The position numbers and the translations under genes were made by a program. A model generated the notes under the pieces. It saw only the letters and a list, made by a program, of their open reading frames with translations, did no database searches and had not been told where the DNA came from. Of a stretch of DNA of 10,665 nucleotides, positions 1 to 6,516 are shown piece by piece (position 1 is the stretch's first letter; every line of letters starts with the position of its first letter). Source of the DNA: Pseudomonadota bacterium (GTDB lineage Bacteria; Pseudomonadota; Alphaproteobacteria; Rhizobiales; Rhizobiaceae); assembly GCA_023428515.1 (NCBI GenBank), contig JAEYXI010000182.1:1-10665 (forward strand), given 5' to 3'.

Positions 1-902
1 CCGCAAGCCTTGGCGAGGTTGCGGACGCGCAGAATGTAGCTCTGCCGCTCGGTGACCGAGATGACACCGCGCGCGTCGAGCAGGTTGAAGACGTGGCTGG
101 CCTTGATCGCCTGATCGTAGGCGGGCAGCACCATCTTGTGCAGCTGAAGGTTCTCGTTAGCGGCCGGCGCGCCGGCCGCTAGCAGCGCCTTGCACTCCTT
201 CTCGGCATCGTCGAAGTGTCGCAAGAGCATCGCCGTGTCGGCGAACTCGAAATTGTGGCGTGAATATTCCTGCTCGGCTTGGAGGAAGACCTCGCCGTAT
301 GTGACCTTGTCGGCGCCTTCGAGCCCATTGAAGTTGAGGTCGTAGACGTTGTCGACGCCCTGCACATACATGGCGAGGCGCTCGAGGCCGTAGGTCAGCT
401 CGCCGGAAACCGGCGCGCATTCGATGCCGCAGACCTGCTGGAAATAGGTGAACTGGGAGACTTCCATGCCGTCGCACCAGCATTCCCAGCCAAGCCCCCA
501 GGCGCCGAGGGTGGGGCTTTCCCAGTCATCCTCGACGAAGCGGATATCGTGCACCAGCGGGTCGATGCCGATCGCCTCCAGCGAGCCGAGATAAAGCTCC
601 TGCAGGTTCGGGGGATTGGGCTTCAGGATGACCTGGTACTGATAGTAGTGCTGGAGACGGTTGGGGTTCTCGCCGTAGCGGCCGTCCTTGGGGCGGCGCG
701 ACGGCTGCACATAAGCGACGTTCCAGCGGCGGGGGCCGAGCGCGCGCAGCGTGGTCGCCGGATGGAAGGTGCCGGCGCCGACCTCCATGTCGTAGGGCTG
801 CAGGATGACGCAACCGCGCTCAGCCCAATAATTGTGCAACGTCAGGATCAGCCCCTGGAAGGAGCGCTTCGGGCTCATGTGATCGGCAATTGCGGCGGAC
901 AA
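1..902 (-). CDS. glyQ: Glycyl-tRNA synthetase alpha subunit (3' end cut by the window edge)
   Basis: This is the alpha subunit of the bacterial alpha2beta2 glycyl-tRNA synthetase, a class II enzyme that activates glycine with ATP for loading onto tRNA-Gly in the cytoplasm. About 300 codons are visible and only a short C-terminal tail should be missing, as E. coli GlyQ has 303 residues. Seen, numbered from TTG 902: [18 protein letters not shown] (about 34-51), [18 protein letters not shown] (64-81), the conserved [18 protein letters not shown] stretch (139-156) and [13 protein letters not shown] (167-179), all GlyQ hallmarks. The family usually starts at an ATG, and ATG 878 is possible, but it has no Shine-Dalgarno. 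TTG 902 has GAGG six bases upstream and adds MSAAIADH. The partner glyS would be expected further left, outside the window. A 24-bp palindrome lies inside the gene at 158-181. Identity is certain; the start is inferred. Confidence 0.96.
   Translation of the reverse strand, partial: MSAAIADHMSPKRSFQGLILTLHNYWAERGCVILQPYDMEVGAGTFHPATTLRALGPRRWNVAYVQPSRRPKDGRYGENPNRLQHYYQYQVILKPNPPNLQELYLGSLEAIGIDPLVHDIRFVEDDWESPTLGAWGLGWECWCDGMEVSQFTYFQQVCGIECAPVSGELTYGLERLAMYVQGVDNVYDLNFNGLEGADKVTYGEVFLQAEQEYSRHNFEFADTAMLLRHFDDAEKECKALLAAGAPAANENLQLHKMVLPAYDQAIKASHVFNLLDARGVISVTERQSYILRVRNLAKAC
158..181. repeat. Perfect 24-bp palindrome inside glyQ
   Basis: The half-site TAGCGGCCGGCG is followed directly by its exact reverse complement; the centre lies between 169 and 170. 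It includes GGCGCGCC and is almost pure G+C. It encodes LAAGAPAA (residues about 241-248), in what appears to be a variable linker of GlyQ between the catalytic fold and the C-terminal helices. As RNA it could fold into a very stable stem with a few unpaired bases at the tip. Confidence 0.9.
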
Positions 903-908
903 GGCTAG

Positions 909-912
909 CCTC
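909..912 (-). promoter_or_regulatory. Shine-Dalgarno supporting a TTG start for glyQ
   Basis: GAGG on the minus strand lies six bases before TTG 902, which is in frame with GlyQ. The first in-frame ATG (878) is preceded by GCCGATCAC with no purine-rich element. The spacing favours initiation at TTG 902. Confidence 0.6.
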
Positions 913-938
913 GGAGGTCGGGTCGCGGAATGCCGACC

Positions 939-967
939 GTCCTAGTTTGGCGCTGGCGTGCGGTCAA
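939..967 (-). promoter_or_regulatory. Predicted sigma-70 promoter of glyQ
   Basis: Read on the minus strand, -35 TTGACC (967-962), a 17-base spacer and -10 TAGGAC (944-939). The -35 is preceded by C and the -10 by C, as in the rhizobial CTTGAC-N17-CTATAT consensus. The predicted start point near 932 gives a leader of about 30 bases before TTG 902. glyQ can therefore be expressed apart from the upstream TPR gene. Prediction only. Confidence 0.55.
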
Positions 968-1012
968 GGTGAGGTGGAGTTAGGCGTGGCAATGGCCGAA
1001 GCTGTTGACGCC

Positions 1013-1084
1013 GTCATCCTCTCAGACAGAGGGTCGCGCTCAGTCTCGGAGGTCGTAGATCCTCGGGACAAGCCCGAGGATGAC
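1013..1084. repeat. Rhizobial-type intergenic palindromic repeat with hairpin
   Basis: A perfect 9-bp stem with a 5-base loop lies at 1059-1081 (ATCCTCGGG, loop ACAAG, CCCGAGGAT). An outer inverted repeat pairs GTCATCCTC (1013-1021) with GAGGATGAC (1076-1084), sharing bases with the inner stem, so alternative folds are possible. From memory, units of the form GTCATCCTCGGGCTTG.CCCGAGGAT are scattered between genes of many Rhizobiales genomes. There is no T-run on either strand, so it is not a typical intrinsic terminator. It sits between the TPR gene stop and the glyQ promoter. Confidence 0.7.
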
Positions 1085-1106
1085 AGGGCAGAGGTCTCCG
1101 CCCGCT

Positions 1107-3137
1107 TCAATTACCGGCAGGCGGCAGCGTGAGTTCCTGGCCCGGCATGAGGCGGCCTGGGTCGCCCTGGAGCTGCGGGTTGAGGTTCAGGATTTCGATA
1201 TAGCGGTTGCCATTGCCGAGGTGGTCGGCGGCGATCGACCAGAGCGACTGGCCCGGCGTCACCTTGTAGGCGACCGGCTTGGCGGCCGTCGTCGGCTTCG
1301 CCTCGGTGCGCTGGTCGGCCGGAGCGGTTGCTGGCGGCTCCGGGGCCGGCGCGGGCGCAGCCTTCGGCTGCTCGGCGACCGCCTTGTCGTCGACCGGCGG
1401 CAATCCTTCCTTCAGCTTCTTCTCGACCTCGGCGAGCACGGCCGGATCCGGATTCATGTCGCGGGCATGGCTCCACTGGAAGGTCGCCTCCAGCTTCCGG
1501 CCAACGCGCCAGTAGGCGTCGCCAAGGTGGTCGTTGAGGACCGGATCGTCGGGCTTCAGCGATATGGCACGCTCCAGCTCGCGCACGGCATCCTCATATT
1601 CGCCGAGGCGATAGTGCGCCCAGCCCAGCGAATCGACGATGTAGCCGTCGCTCGGGCGAAGCTCGACCGCCTTGCGGATCAGGTCCATGCCCTCTTCGAG
1701 GTTCATGTTCATGTCGATCCACGAGTAGCCGAGATAGTTCATCACCTGCGGCTGGTTCGGGAAAAGCTCCAGCGCCTTGCGGAAGTTCGGCTCGGCCTTC
1801 GGCCACTCTTTCAGCCGCTCATAGGCAATGCCGCGCTGGTAGTAGATGTTCCAGTTGGGCGTGCCGCGAGCTTCCTCCGGCATGGTGAATTTCTTCGACT
1901 CGAGCCGCTCAACGGCCTTGTCGTAGACTTTCGCCGCTCCGGCGTAGTCCTCCTTGGAGGCGTAGACGCCGCCGAGCGCCAGGTAGCCGCGCATGTCCTC
2001 GGGGTTCTCGTCGACCAGGACCTGCAACTGGCGGATCGCCTCATCGCGGCGGTCGAGATCGGCGAGGTTGAGGCCGAGCTGCAACTGGGAGACACGTCTC
2101 AGTGGCGAGGAGTGCGGGATGCGCCTGTAGAGCTCGATGGCGCGCTCGGCGTCGTTCTGCTGCTCCGAGACACCGGCAAGCTGGACGAGCACGACGTCGC
2201 TGTCGGGCTTCAGCGCCAGCGCATACTGCAGATAGAGGCGCACGAAGGATTCGCCGCCGCTGCGGTTGAGCGCGCTGGCGAGCACGAGGAGGAGTTCGCT
2301 GGCACCCTCGGACGGGTTGGAGACGATCGGCGATACAGCCTCGCCCTTCATGATCTTGTCGCGCAGATCCACGAGTTGCAGACGGCCGGAGGCGAATTCA
2401 TTCGCCTTGTCCAGCACGGCGAGCGCGGCGTCCTTCTTGCCCTGGCGGGCGAGGAAGCCGGCATAGGCTTCCGCCGCGCGCAACCAGGCGTCGGGTGCCG
2501 CTCCGCCGGCGGCGACGTCGTCGAAGGCCGACCGGTAGGCGGCGTCCGCCTCCTCGTTCATGCCCGCCTGCTCGGCGACCAGCCCCTTGCTGTAGGAGAC
2601 GAAGAGCCCGTACCAGTCGGGACCGGCCAGTTCGTCTAGCGTCGCCAGCGCATCGCCCTTGTCGCCGCTGCCGAGTTTCGCCCAGGCGGTCATGACCTTG
2701 GCGATCAGCCCGTCGAGGTCCGATTCGTCGGTGAAGGTCAGAAGGGATTGGGCTTTCTGGAAATCCTTCTTGCGGAAGGCGTCGATGGCCAGCGCGAGGC
2801 GCGAAAGCCGCTCGATCTCAGGCGCGGATTTCAGCTTCTCGGCATAGGGCAGCGCCTCGTCGAAGCGGCCTTCGGAGATCAGCGCCAGCATCAGGCTCTG
2901 CTGCAAGGGCTGGTTGTCCGGATCGAAGTCGAGCGCCTTGCGGTAGTAGGCGATGGCGCCTTCGAGGTCGTTGTCGACCTCAGCGACGCGCGCCGCCAGA
3001 TAGGCGCCGGAGAACGAACTGATCTCGACCGGGGCGGTGGATTGCGCGGCAAGGACGGCATTCCCGGACACCGAAACCATCAGCCCGGTCGCCGCAGCCA
3101 GCCCGACCAGCCAGCGTCCTTCTATTAGCCGCATCAT
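1107..3137 (-). CDS. Secreted TPR protein with C-terminal LysM domain
   Basis: This 676-residue protein is predicted to be exported and to act in the envelope. Residues 1-31 form a signal peptide (basic start, hydrophobic VGLAAATGLMVSVSG, then a likely cleavage after AVLAA). TPR-type helical repeats are clear at about 45-78 and from about 313 to 560; the best units are 382-412, 430-462, 465-496 and 499-531, including NYLGYSWID and VDSLGWAHYRLGEYEDAV, which typify a conserved proteobacterial TPR family. A Pro/Ala-rich linker (about 580-622) leads to a LysM domain (about 624-672, YKVTPGQSLWSIA to PGQELTLP), a peptidoglycan-binding fold. ATG 3137 has AGGAAGG just upstream; the longer reading to 3200 would bury the signal peptide. 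It lies 141 bp after the polyprenyl synthase gene on the same strand. TPRs normally mediate protein contacts; the exact role is unknown, but anchoring a periplasmic complex to the cell wall is a reasonable inference. Confidence 0.9.
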   Translation of the reverse strand: MMRLIEGRWLVGLAAATGLMVSVSGNAVLAAQSTAPVEISSFSGAYLAARVAEVDNDLEGAIAYYRKALDFDPDNQPLQQSLMLALISEGRFDEALPYAEKLKSAPEIERLSRLALAIDAFRKKDFQKAQSLLTFTDESDLDGLIAKVMTAWAKLGSGDKGDALATLDELAGPDWYGLFVSYSKGLVAEQAGMNEEADAAYRSAFDDVAAGGAAPDAWLRAAEAYAGFLARQGKKDAALAVLDKANEFASGRLQLVDLRDKIMKGEAVSPIVSNPSEGASELLLVLASALNRSGGESFVRLYLQYALALKPDSDVVLVQLAGVSEQQNDAERAIELYRRIPHSSPLRRVSQLQLGLNLADLDRRDEAIRQLQVLVDENPEDMRGYLALGGVYASKEDYAGAAKVYDKAVERLESKKFTMPEEARGTPNWNIYYQRGIAYERLKEWPKAEPNFRKALELFPNQPQVMNYLGYSWIDMNMNLEEGMDLIRKAVELRPSDGYIVDSLGWAHYRLGEYEDAVRELERAISLKPDDPVLNDHLGDAYWRVGRKLEATFQWSHARDMNPDPAVLAEVEKKLKEGLPPVDDKAVAEQPKAAPAPAPEPPATAPADQRTEAKPTTAAKPVAYKVTPGQSLWSIAADHLGNGNRYIEILNLNPQLQGDPGRLMPGQELTLPPAGN

Positions 3138-3278
3138 CGTCCTTCCTGCCGAAACCCCTTGCCAGCGGTCCGAATTTGCATCGAAACCTGGCCGGCACAT
3201 GTCATCAAAGCATGGCCTTTTTGGGGTCGGTGTTCAATCCGCCCCGCTTCACAATGCGTTCACTCCCGTCACAGCCGG

Positions 3279-4295
3279 TCAGGCGACGCGGCTGATGCAG
3301 AAATCGATGACGTCGAGGAGTGCCGCCTTCTGCGGTGTCGATTCCAGCGGCGCCAGCGCGTCGCGCGCGATGCCGCCGAAATGTCCGGCGCGGCCGATCG
3401 TGTCGGCGATGGCGCCGTGCTTGGTCATCAGGCCGATGGCCCTTTCCAGCGCCGCGTCGTCCGCCCGGTTTTCCTCTATCGCAGCCTTCCAGAACTTGCG
3501 CTCGGCCGGCGTGCCACGGCGGTAGGCGAGGATGACGGGCAGTGTCACCTTGCCCTCGCGGAAATCGTCGCCGACGTTCTTGCCGAGCTCCTTGCTGGTA
3601 CCGCCATAGTCCAACGCATCGTCGATGAGCTGGAAGGCGAGCCCGAGATTCATGCCGTAGGAGCGCAGCGCCGCGCGGTCGTTGCGCGTCGCCCCGGCAA
3701 TCACCGGTCCGACTTCGGCAGCGGCCGAGAAGAGCGCGGCGGTTTTCGCCTTGATGACGGAGAAGTGTTCATCCTCGGTGGTTTCGAGGTTCTTGGCCGC
3801 GGCAAGCTGCATAACCTCGCCCTCGGCGATGATCGAGGCGGCCGTCGAGAGGATGTCCAGCGCGTCGAGCGAGCCGACGTCGACCATCATGCGGAAGGCC
3901 TGGCCGAGCAGGAAGTCGCCGACCAGCACGCTCGCCTGATTGCCCCAGATCATGCGCGCCGTCTTCCTGCCGCGCCTGAGGTCGCTCTCGTCGACGACGT
4001 CGTCGTGCAGCAACGTTGCGGTGTGCATGAACTCGACTGACGTGGCGAGCTTGACGTGGCCTTCGCCGGAATAGCCGAACATCTGCGCGGCGGCGAGCGT
4101 CACCATGGGACGCAGGCGCTTGCCGCCAGACGAGATCAGGTGGTTGGCGATCTCCGGGATCATCTCGACGTCGGAGCCGGCCTTGGACAGGATCAACTCG
4201 TTTACCCGGCTCATATCGGCCGAGGTCAATGCGATCAGTTCGGCGATCGACGCCGTGTCGCGCTTGCCGCCTTCGAGATTGACTACAACGCCCAC
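3279..4295 (-). CDS. ispB: Long-chain polyprenyl diphosphate synthase (octaprenyl/decaprenyl type)
   Basis: This 338-residue trans-isoprenyl diphosphate synthase adds isopentenyl diphosphate units to an allylic primer to make the ubiquinone side chain. Seen: GGKRLRP (57-63), the first Asp-rich motif DDVVD (98-102), and the second motif DDALD (225-229) with a basic GKVTLP segment after it. The fifth residue before the first Asp motif is a small alanine (A93), consistent with a long product. Rhizobia make ubiquinone-10, so a decaprenyl product (ddsA) is as likely as the octaprenyl name. The GTG at 4295 is chosen because GGAG lies six bases upstream and the protein then begins MGVVVNLEGGK; a TTG at 4337 is also in frame but lies inside the 22-bp palindrome. 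It is transcribed away from the DUF2007 gene, from a predicted promoter at 4360-4389. Confidence 0.94.
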   Translation of the reverse strand: MGVVVNLEGGKRDTASIAELIALTSADMSRVNELILSKAGSDVEMIPEIANHLISSGGKRLRPMVTLAAAQMFGYSGEGHVKLATSVEFMHTATLLHDDVVDESDLRRGRKTARMIWGNQASVLVGDFLLGQAFRMMVDVGSLDALDILSTAASIIAEGEVMQLAAAKNLETTEDEHFSVIKAKTAALFSAAAEVGPVIAGATRNDRAALRSYGMNLGLAFQLIDDALDYGGTSKELGKNVGDDFREGKVTLPVILAYRRGTPAERKFWKAAIEENRADDAALERAIGLMTKHGAIADTIGRAGHFGGIARDALAPLESTPQKAALLDVIDFCISRVA

Positions 4296-4323
4296 AGAAA
4301 ACTCCGTCCCTGAATTCTTTGTC

Positions 4324-4345
4324 CGCGTCGATTGCAATCGACGCG
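4324..4345. promoter_or_regulatory. Perfect 22-bp palindrome, candidate operator or leader hairpin
   Basis: The half-site CGCGTCGATTG is followed at once by its exact reverse complement (centre between 4334 and 4335). It lies in the divergent intergenic region, 28 bp before the GTG of the polyprenyl synthase and about 8 bp downstream of its predicted transcription start. It could be the site of a dimeric repressor or fold as a stem in the leader RNA. No regulator gene is adjacent, so the binding protein is unknown. Confidence 0.6.
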
Positions 4346-4359
4346 TGCCCCGTCACTTG

Positions 4360-4389
4360 ATTCTAGGGCGGTGGGGGTATGAACGGCAA
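4360..4389 (-). promoter_or_regulatory. Predicted sigma-70 promoter of the polyprenyl synthase gene
   Basis: On the minus strand, -35 TTGCCG (4389-4384, preceded by C), an 18-base spacer and -10 TAGAAT (4365-4360, preceded by C). The predicted start point is near 4353, leaving a leader of about 58 bases that contains the 22-bp palindrome. Prediction only. Confidence 0.55.
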
Positions 4390-4467
4390 GTGGCGAATTG
4401 GCGCGGCTTCCCGGGCAAAAAGGGGGTAGCGTTTACATCGGCGCAGCGAACTGCGAATTTCAGCGGC

Positions 4468-4692
4468 ATGAAAGAGCTCATCCGCACCAACGACGCCGTC
4501 GTCATCTCCTTCGTCGAATCATTGCTGAAGGACGCCGGCATAGGCTGCCTGGTGGCCGACCAGAACATGAGCGTGCTCGACGGCTCGATCGGCATCCTGC
4601 CGCGCCGGATCATGGTGCTCGAGGACGACATGGCCGCCGCCCGGCGCATCCTCGCGGACGCCGGCATCGCCAACGAGATCAGCGAAAGCTAG
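4468..4692 (+). CDS. DUF2007 family small protein
   Basis: This 74-residue protein reads MKELIRTNDAVVISFVESLL and continues with KDAGI.CLVADQNMSVLDGSIGILPRRIMV, then a helix DDMAAARRILADAGI. This matches the DUF2007 family (putative signal-transducing proteins), in which a ferredoxin-like fold may bind another protein. The beta-strand, helix, strand pattern and the GILPRRI.V strand are visible. ATG 4468 is the natural start for the family, although no strong Shine-Dalgarno precedes it; the in-frame reading further upstream crosses the divergent control region and is unlikely. It is followed after 11 bp by the methyltransferase gene, so the two are probably one transcript. The molecular function is not known. 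Confidence 0.86.
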   Translation: MKELIRTNDAVVISFVESLLKDAGIGCLVADQNMSVLDGSIGILPRRIMVLEDDMAAARRILADAGIANEISES

Positions 4693-4703
4693 CCTTCCAG
4701 CCC

Positions 4704-5483
4704 ATGCTGCAGGAAAAGCCCGCCCATACGCTCGATGCCTTCCATCGCGGCGATTTCTGGCTGGTGCAGCCGAAGGGCGCCGGGCACCGCGCCGGCGTCG
4801 ACGCGATGATGCTGGCCGCGGCGGTGCCGTCCGCCTTTGCCAGCCGGCTGGCCGATTTCGGCGCGGGCGCAGGCGCGGCCGGGCTTGCCGTTGCGTCACG
4901 CTGCAAGAAGGCGACCGTCGTGCTGGTCGAGAATTCGGCCGAAATGGCCGATTTCGCTCGGCTTACGCTCGACCATCCGAAGAACGAACACCTTCACGGA
5001 CGCGCCTCGGTGCTTGCCGCCGATGTCGCGCTGACCGGCCGCGCCCGCGAAAAGGCGGGCCTCGCCGACGGCTCCTTCGACTATGTGATCATGAATCCGC
5101 CCTTCAACGCCGCCAGGGATCGGCCGAGCCCGGATGCGCTGAAGCAGAAGGCGCATGTCATGGAGGACGGGCTGTTCGAGAGCTGGATCCGCAGCGCCGC
5201 AGCGGTCACCAAGCCGCGCGGGGGGCTCGCGATCATCGCGCGGCCCGTATCGCTGGCGCCGATCCTCGCAGCACTGTCGGGGCGTTTCGGGTCGGCGGAG
5301 ATCATGCCCGTGCATGCGCGGGCGGATACGCCGGCGATCAGGATCGTGGTCCGGGCCAAACGGGCCTCGCGCGGCGCGCTGATCCTGAAGCCGCCGCTTA
5401 TCCTGCATGACGGCCCCGGCGACGGGTTTTCGACCCGCGCCGACGCGATAAACAACGGAAAAGCCGCTCTTTTCGGCGACTGA
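4704..5483 (+). CDS. TrmN6-like tRNA1(Val) N6-adenine methyltransferase
   Basis: This 259-residue SAM-dependent methyltransferase is likely to methylate an adenine N6 in RNA; the closest known class is TrmN6/YfiC, which modifies A37 of tRNA-Val. Seen: the substrate-side start DAFHRGDFWLVQPKGAGHRAGVDAMML, which is typical of TrmN6, the SAM motif I DFGAGAGAAGL (51-61), the acidic VENSAEM end of the second strand (about 75-81), and the catalytic NPPF (131-134) that marks N6-adenine/N5-glutamine enzymes. The length is near the family norm of about 245-260. ATG 4704 is 11 bp after the DUF2007 stop; no strong Shine-Dalgarno is visible, which suggests translational coupling. A wider in-frame reading back to 4398 overlaps DUF2007 in another frame and has no family support. 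The substrate assignment is by family resemblance only. Confidence 0.85.
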   Translation: MLQEKPAHTLDAFHRGDFWLVQPKGAGHRAGVDAMMLAAAVPSAFASRLADFGAGAGAAGLAVASRCKKATVVLVENSAEMADFARLTLDHPKNEHLHGRASVLAADVALTGRAREKAGLADGSFDYVIMNPPFNAARDRPSPDALKQKAHVMEDGLFESWIRSAAAVTKPRGGLAIIARPVSLAPILAALSGRFGSAEIMPVHARADTPAIRIVVRAKRASRGALILKPPLILHDGPGDGFSTRADAINNGKAALFGD

Positions 5484-5559
5484 CGGGCGCCACGGCATTG
5501 CGCGCACAGACCGAATGCCTACATGTTTTTACACGCCACCAGCCCGGAGAACCCTTTCG

Positions 5560-6432
5560 GTGAGACGATTCTTGAACCGCCTGCTGCCGAAATCGATGCG
5601 TTCGGAGGCGGTGACGATCCCCGTCATACGCCTGCACGGCACGATCATGGCAGGCGGCAGCCAGCTAAGGCCCAGCCTGTCGCTCGCCTCGACCGCCGGC
5701 ATGATCGAGAAGGCGTTCGCCTATCCGGAAGCGCCCGCCGTCGCCATCTCCATCAATTCGCCGGGCGGCTCGCCGGTGCAGTCGCGGCTGATCTACAAGC
5801 GCATCCGCGACCACGCCGCCGAGAAGAACAAGCGGGTGCTGGTCTTCGTCGAGGACGTGGCGGCGTCGGGCGGCTACATGATCGCGGTCGCCGGCGACGA
5901 GATCATCGCCGACCCCTCCTCCATCGTCGGCTCGATCGGCGTCGTGTCGGCCTCCTTCGGCTTCACCGACCTGATCAAGAAGATCGGCGTGGAGCGCCGT
6001 GTCTACACCGCCGGCAAGAACAAGGCGGTGCTCGACCCATTCAAACCGGAAAAGAAGGAAGACATCGATCGGCTGAAGGCGTTGCAGCTCGAGGTGCACG
6101 AGACCTTCATCGACATGGTCAAGGAACGGCGCGGCGCGAAGCTGAAGGACGATCCGGATCTCTTCACCGGCCTGTTCTGGACCGGCAGGAAAGGCCTTGG
6201 ACTTGGCCTTGTCGACGCGCTCGGCGACATGCGCCAGGTGGTGAAGGACCGCTACGGACCGAAGACACGGCTGACACTGGTGTCGCCGCCGCGCGGCTTC
6301 TTTGCCCGCAGGCTCGGCTTCTTCGGCAGCCGCCGGGAAGGTGGATGGGGCGCCGATATCGCGGCCGAGGCGGCGAACGGCCTGCTGGATGCGGCAGAGG
6401 AACGCGCCCTGTGGGCGCGCTTCGGCCTTTGA
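5560..6432 (+). CDS. S49 family serine peptidase (SppA/SohB-like), soluble form
   Basis: This 290-residue protein belongs to peptidase family S49, whose members degrade signal peptides and other membrane-released fragments. Seen: SINSPGG (64-70), the nucleophile region VAASGGYMIA with Ser103, the SIGVVS strand (125-130), and Lys155 in YTAGKNKAV. The Ser-to-Lys distance of 52 is the same as in Bacillus SppA (Ser147/Lys199), so the catalytic dyad looks intact. The N terminus, MRRFLNRLLPKSMRSEAVTIPV, is basic and amphipathic with no transmembrane or signal segment, so the protein is probably cytoplasmic or loosely membrane-bound. GTG 5560 is preferred because GGAGA (5546-5550) precedes it by nine bases; ATG 5515 would add 15 residues without a ribosome site. 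It follows the methyltransferase by 76 bp on the same strand. Confidence 0.9.
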   Translation: MRRFLNRLLPKSMRSEAVTIPVIRLHGTIMAGGSQLRPSLSLASTAGMIEKAFAYPEAPAVAISINSPGGSPVQSRLIYKRIRDHAAEKNKRVLVFVEDVAASGGYMIAVAGDEIIADPSSIVGSIGVVSASFGFTDLIKKIGVERRVYTAGKNKAVLDPFKPEKKEDIDRLKALQLEVHETFIDMVKERRGAKLKDDPDLFTGLFWTGRKGLGLGLVDALGDMRQVVKDRYGPKTRLTLVSPPRGFFARRLGFFGSRREGGWGADIAAEAANGLLDAAEERALWARFGL

Positions 6433-6456
6433 ATTGGCGGACAAGCCGGTTATCAT
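6429..6456 (+). promoter_or_regulatory. Possible promoter for the 61-residue gene and ispE
   Basis: TTGAAT (6429-6434), a 16-base spacer and TATCAT (6451-6456). It overlaps the end of the peptidase gene and lies about 60 bp before the next start. It is a reasonable sigma-70-like match but a weak call, since such matches arise by chance. Confidence 0.3.
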
Positions 6457-6516
6457 GCCTGCTTGCCCGACCCGGCGGCGTGCTGAACGCCTGCCCCAGA
6501 GGGAAGGAGTAAACGC

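Noticed and set aside
1080..2639. Long open frame of 519 codons on the plus strand
   Set aside because: It lies antisense to the well-supported TPR-LysM gene. The translation is Arg/Val/Leu-rich with no domain, as expected from the shadow frame of a high-GC gene.
3138..3278. Possible promoter or terminator between the polyprenyl synthase and the TPR gene
   Set aside because: I found no convincing -35/-10 pair and no stem followed by a T-run. The TTGAAC and TTGATG boxes lack a matching -10 at proper distance.
3985..4010. Repeated CGTCGT/GACGAC pattern with a 14-bp palindrome
   Set aside because: It encodes the LLHDDVVDE Asp-rich motif. The repeat follows from Asp (GAC) and Val (GTC) codons.
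3159..4040. Open frame of 293 codons on the plus strand
   Set aside because: Antisense to the polyprenyl synthase. It has no recognisable motif and no good ribosome site.
4398..4703. N-terminal extension of the methyltransferase frame
   Set aside because: It overlaps the DUF2007 gene in another frame and is Arg/His-rich without homology. The family begins near the MLQEKPAHTL sequence.
5458..5474. Inverted repeat GAAAAG, 5-base loop, CTTTTC near the end of the methyltransferase gene
   Set aside because: The 6-bp stem is AT-rich, lies within the coding sequence and has no T-run after it, so it is not a credible terminator.
5665..6456. Open frame of 263 codons on the minus strand
   Set aside because: Shadow of the S49 peptidase gene, with no family resemblance.
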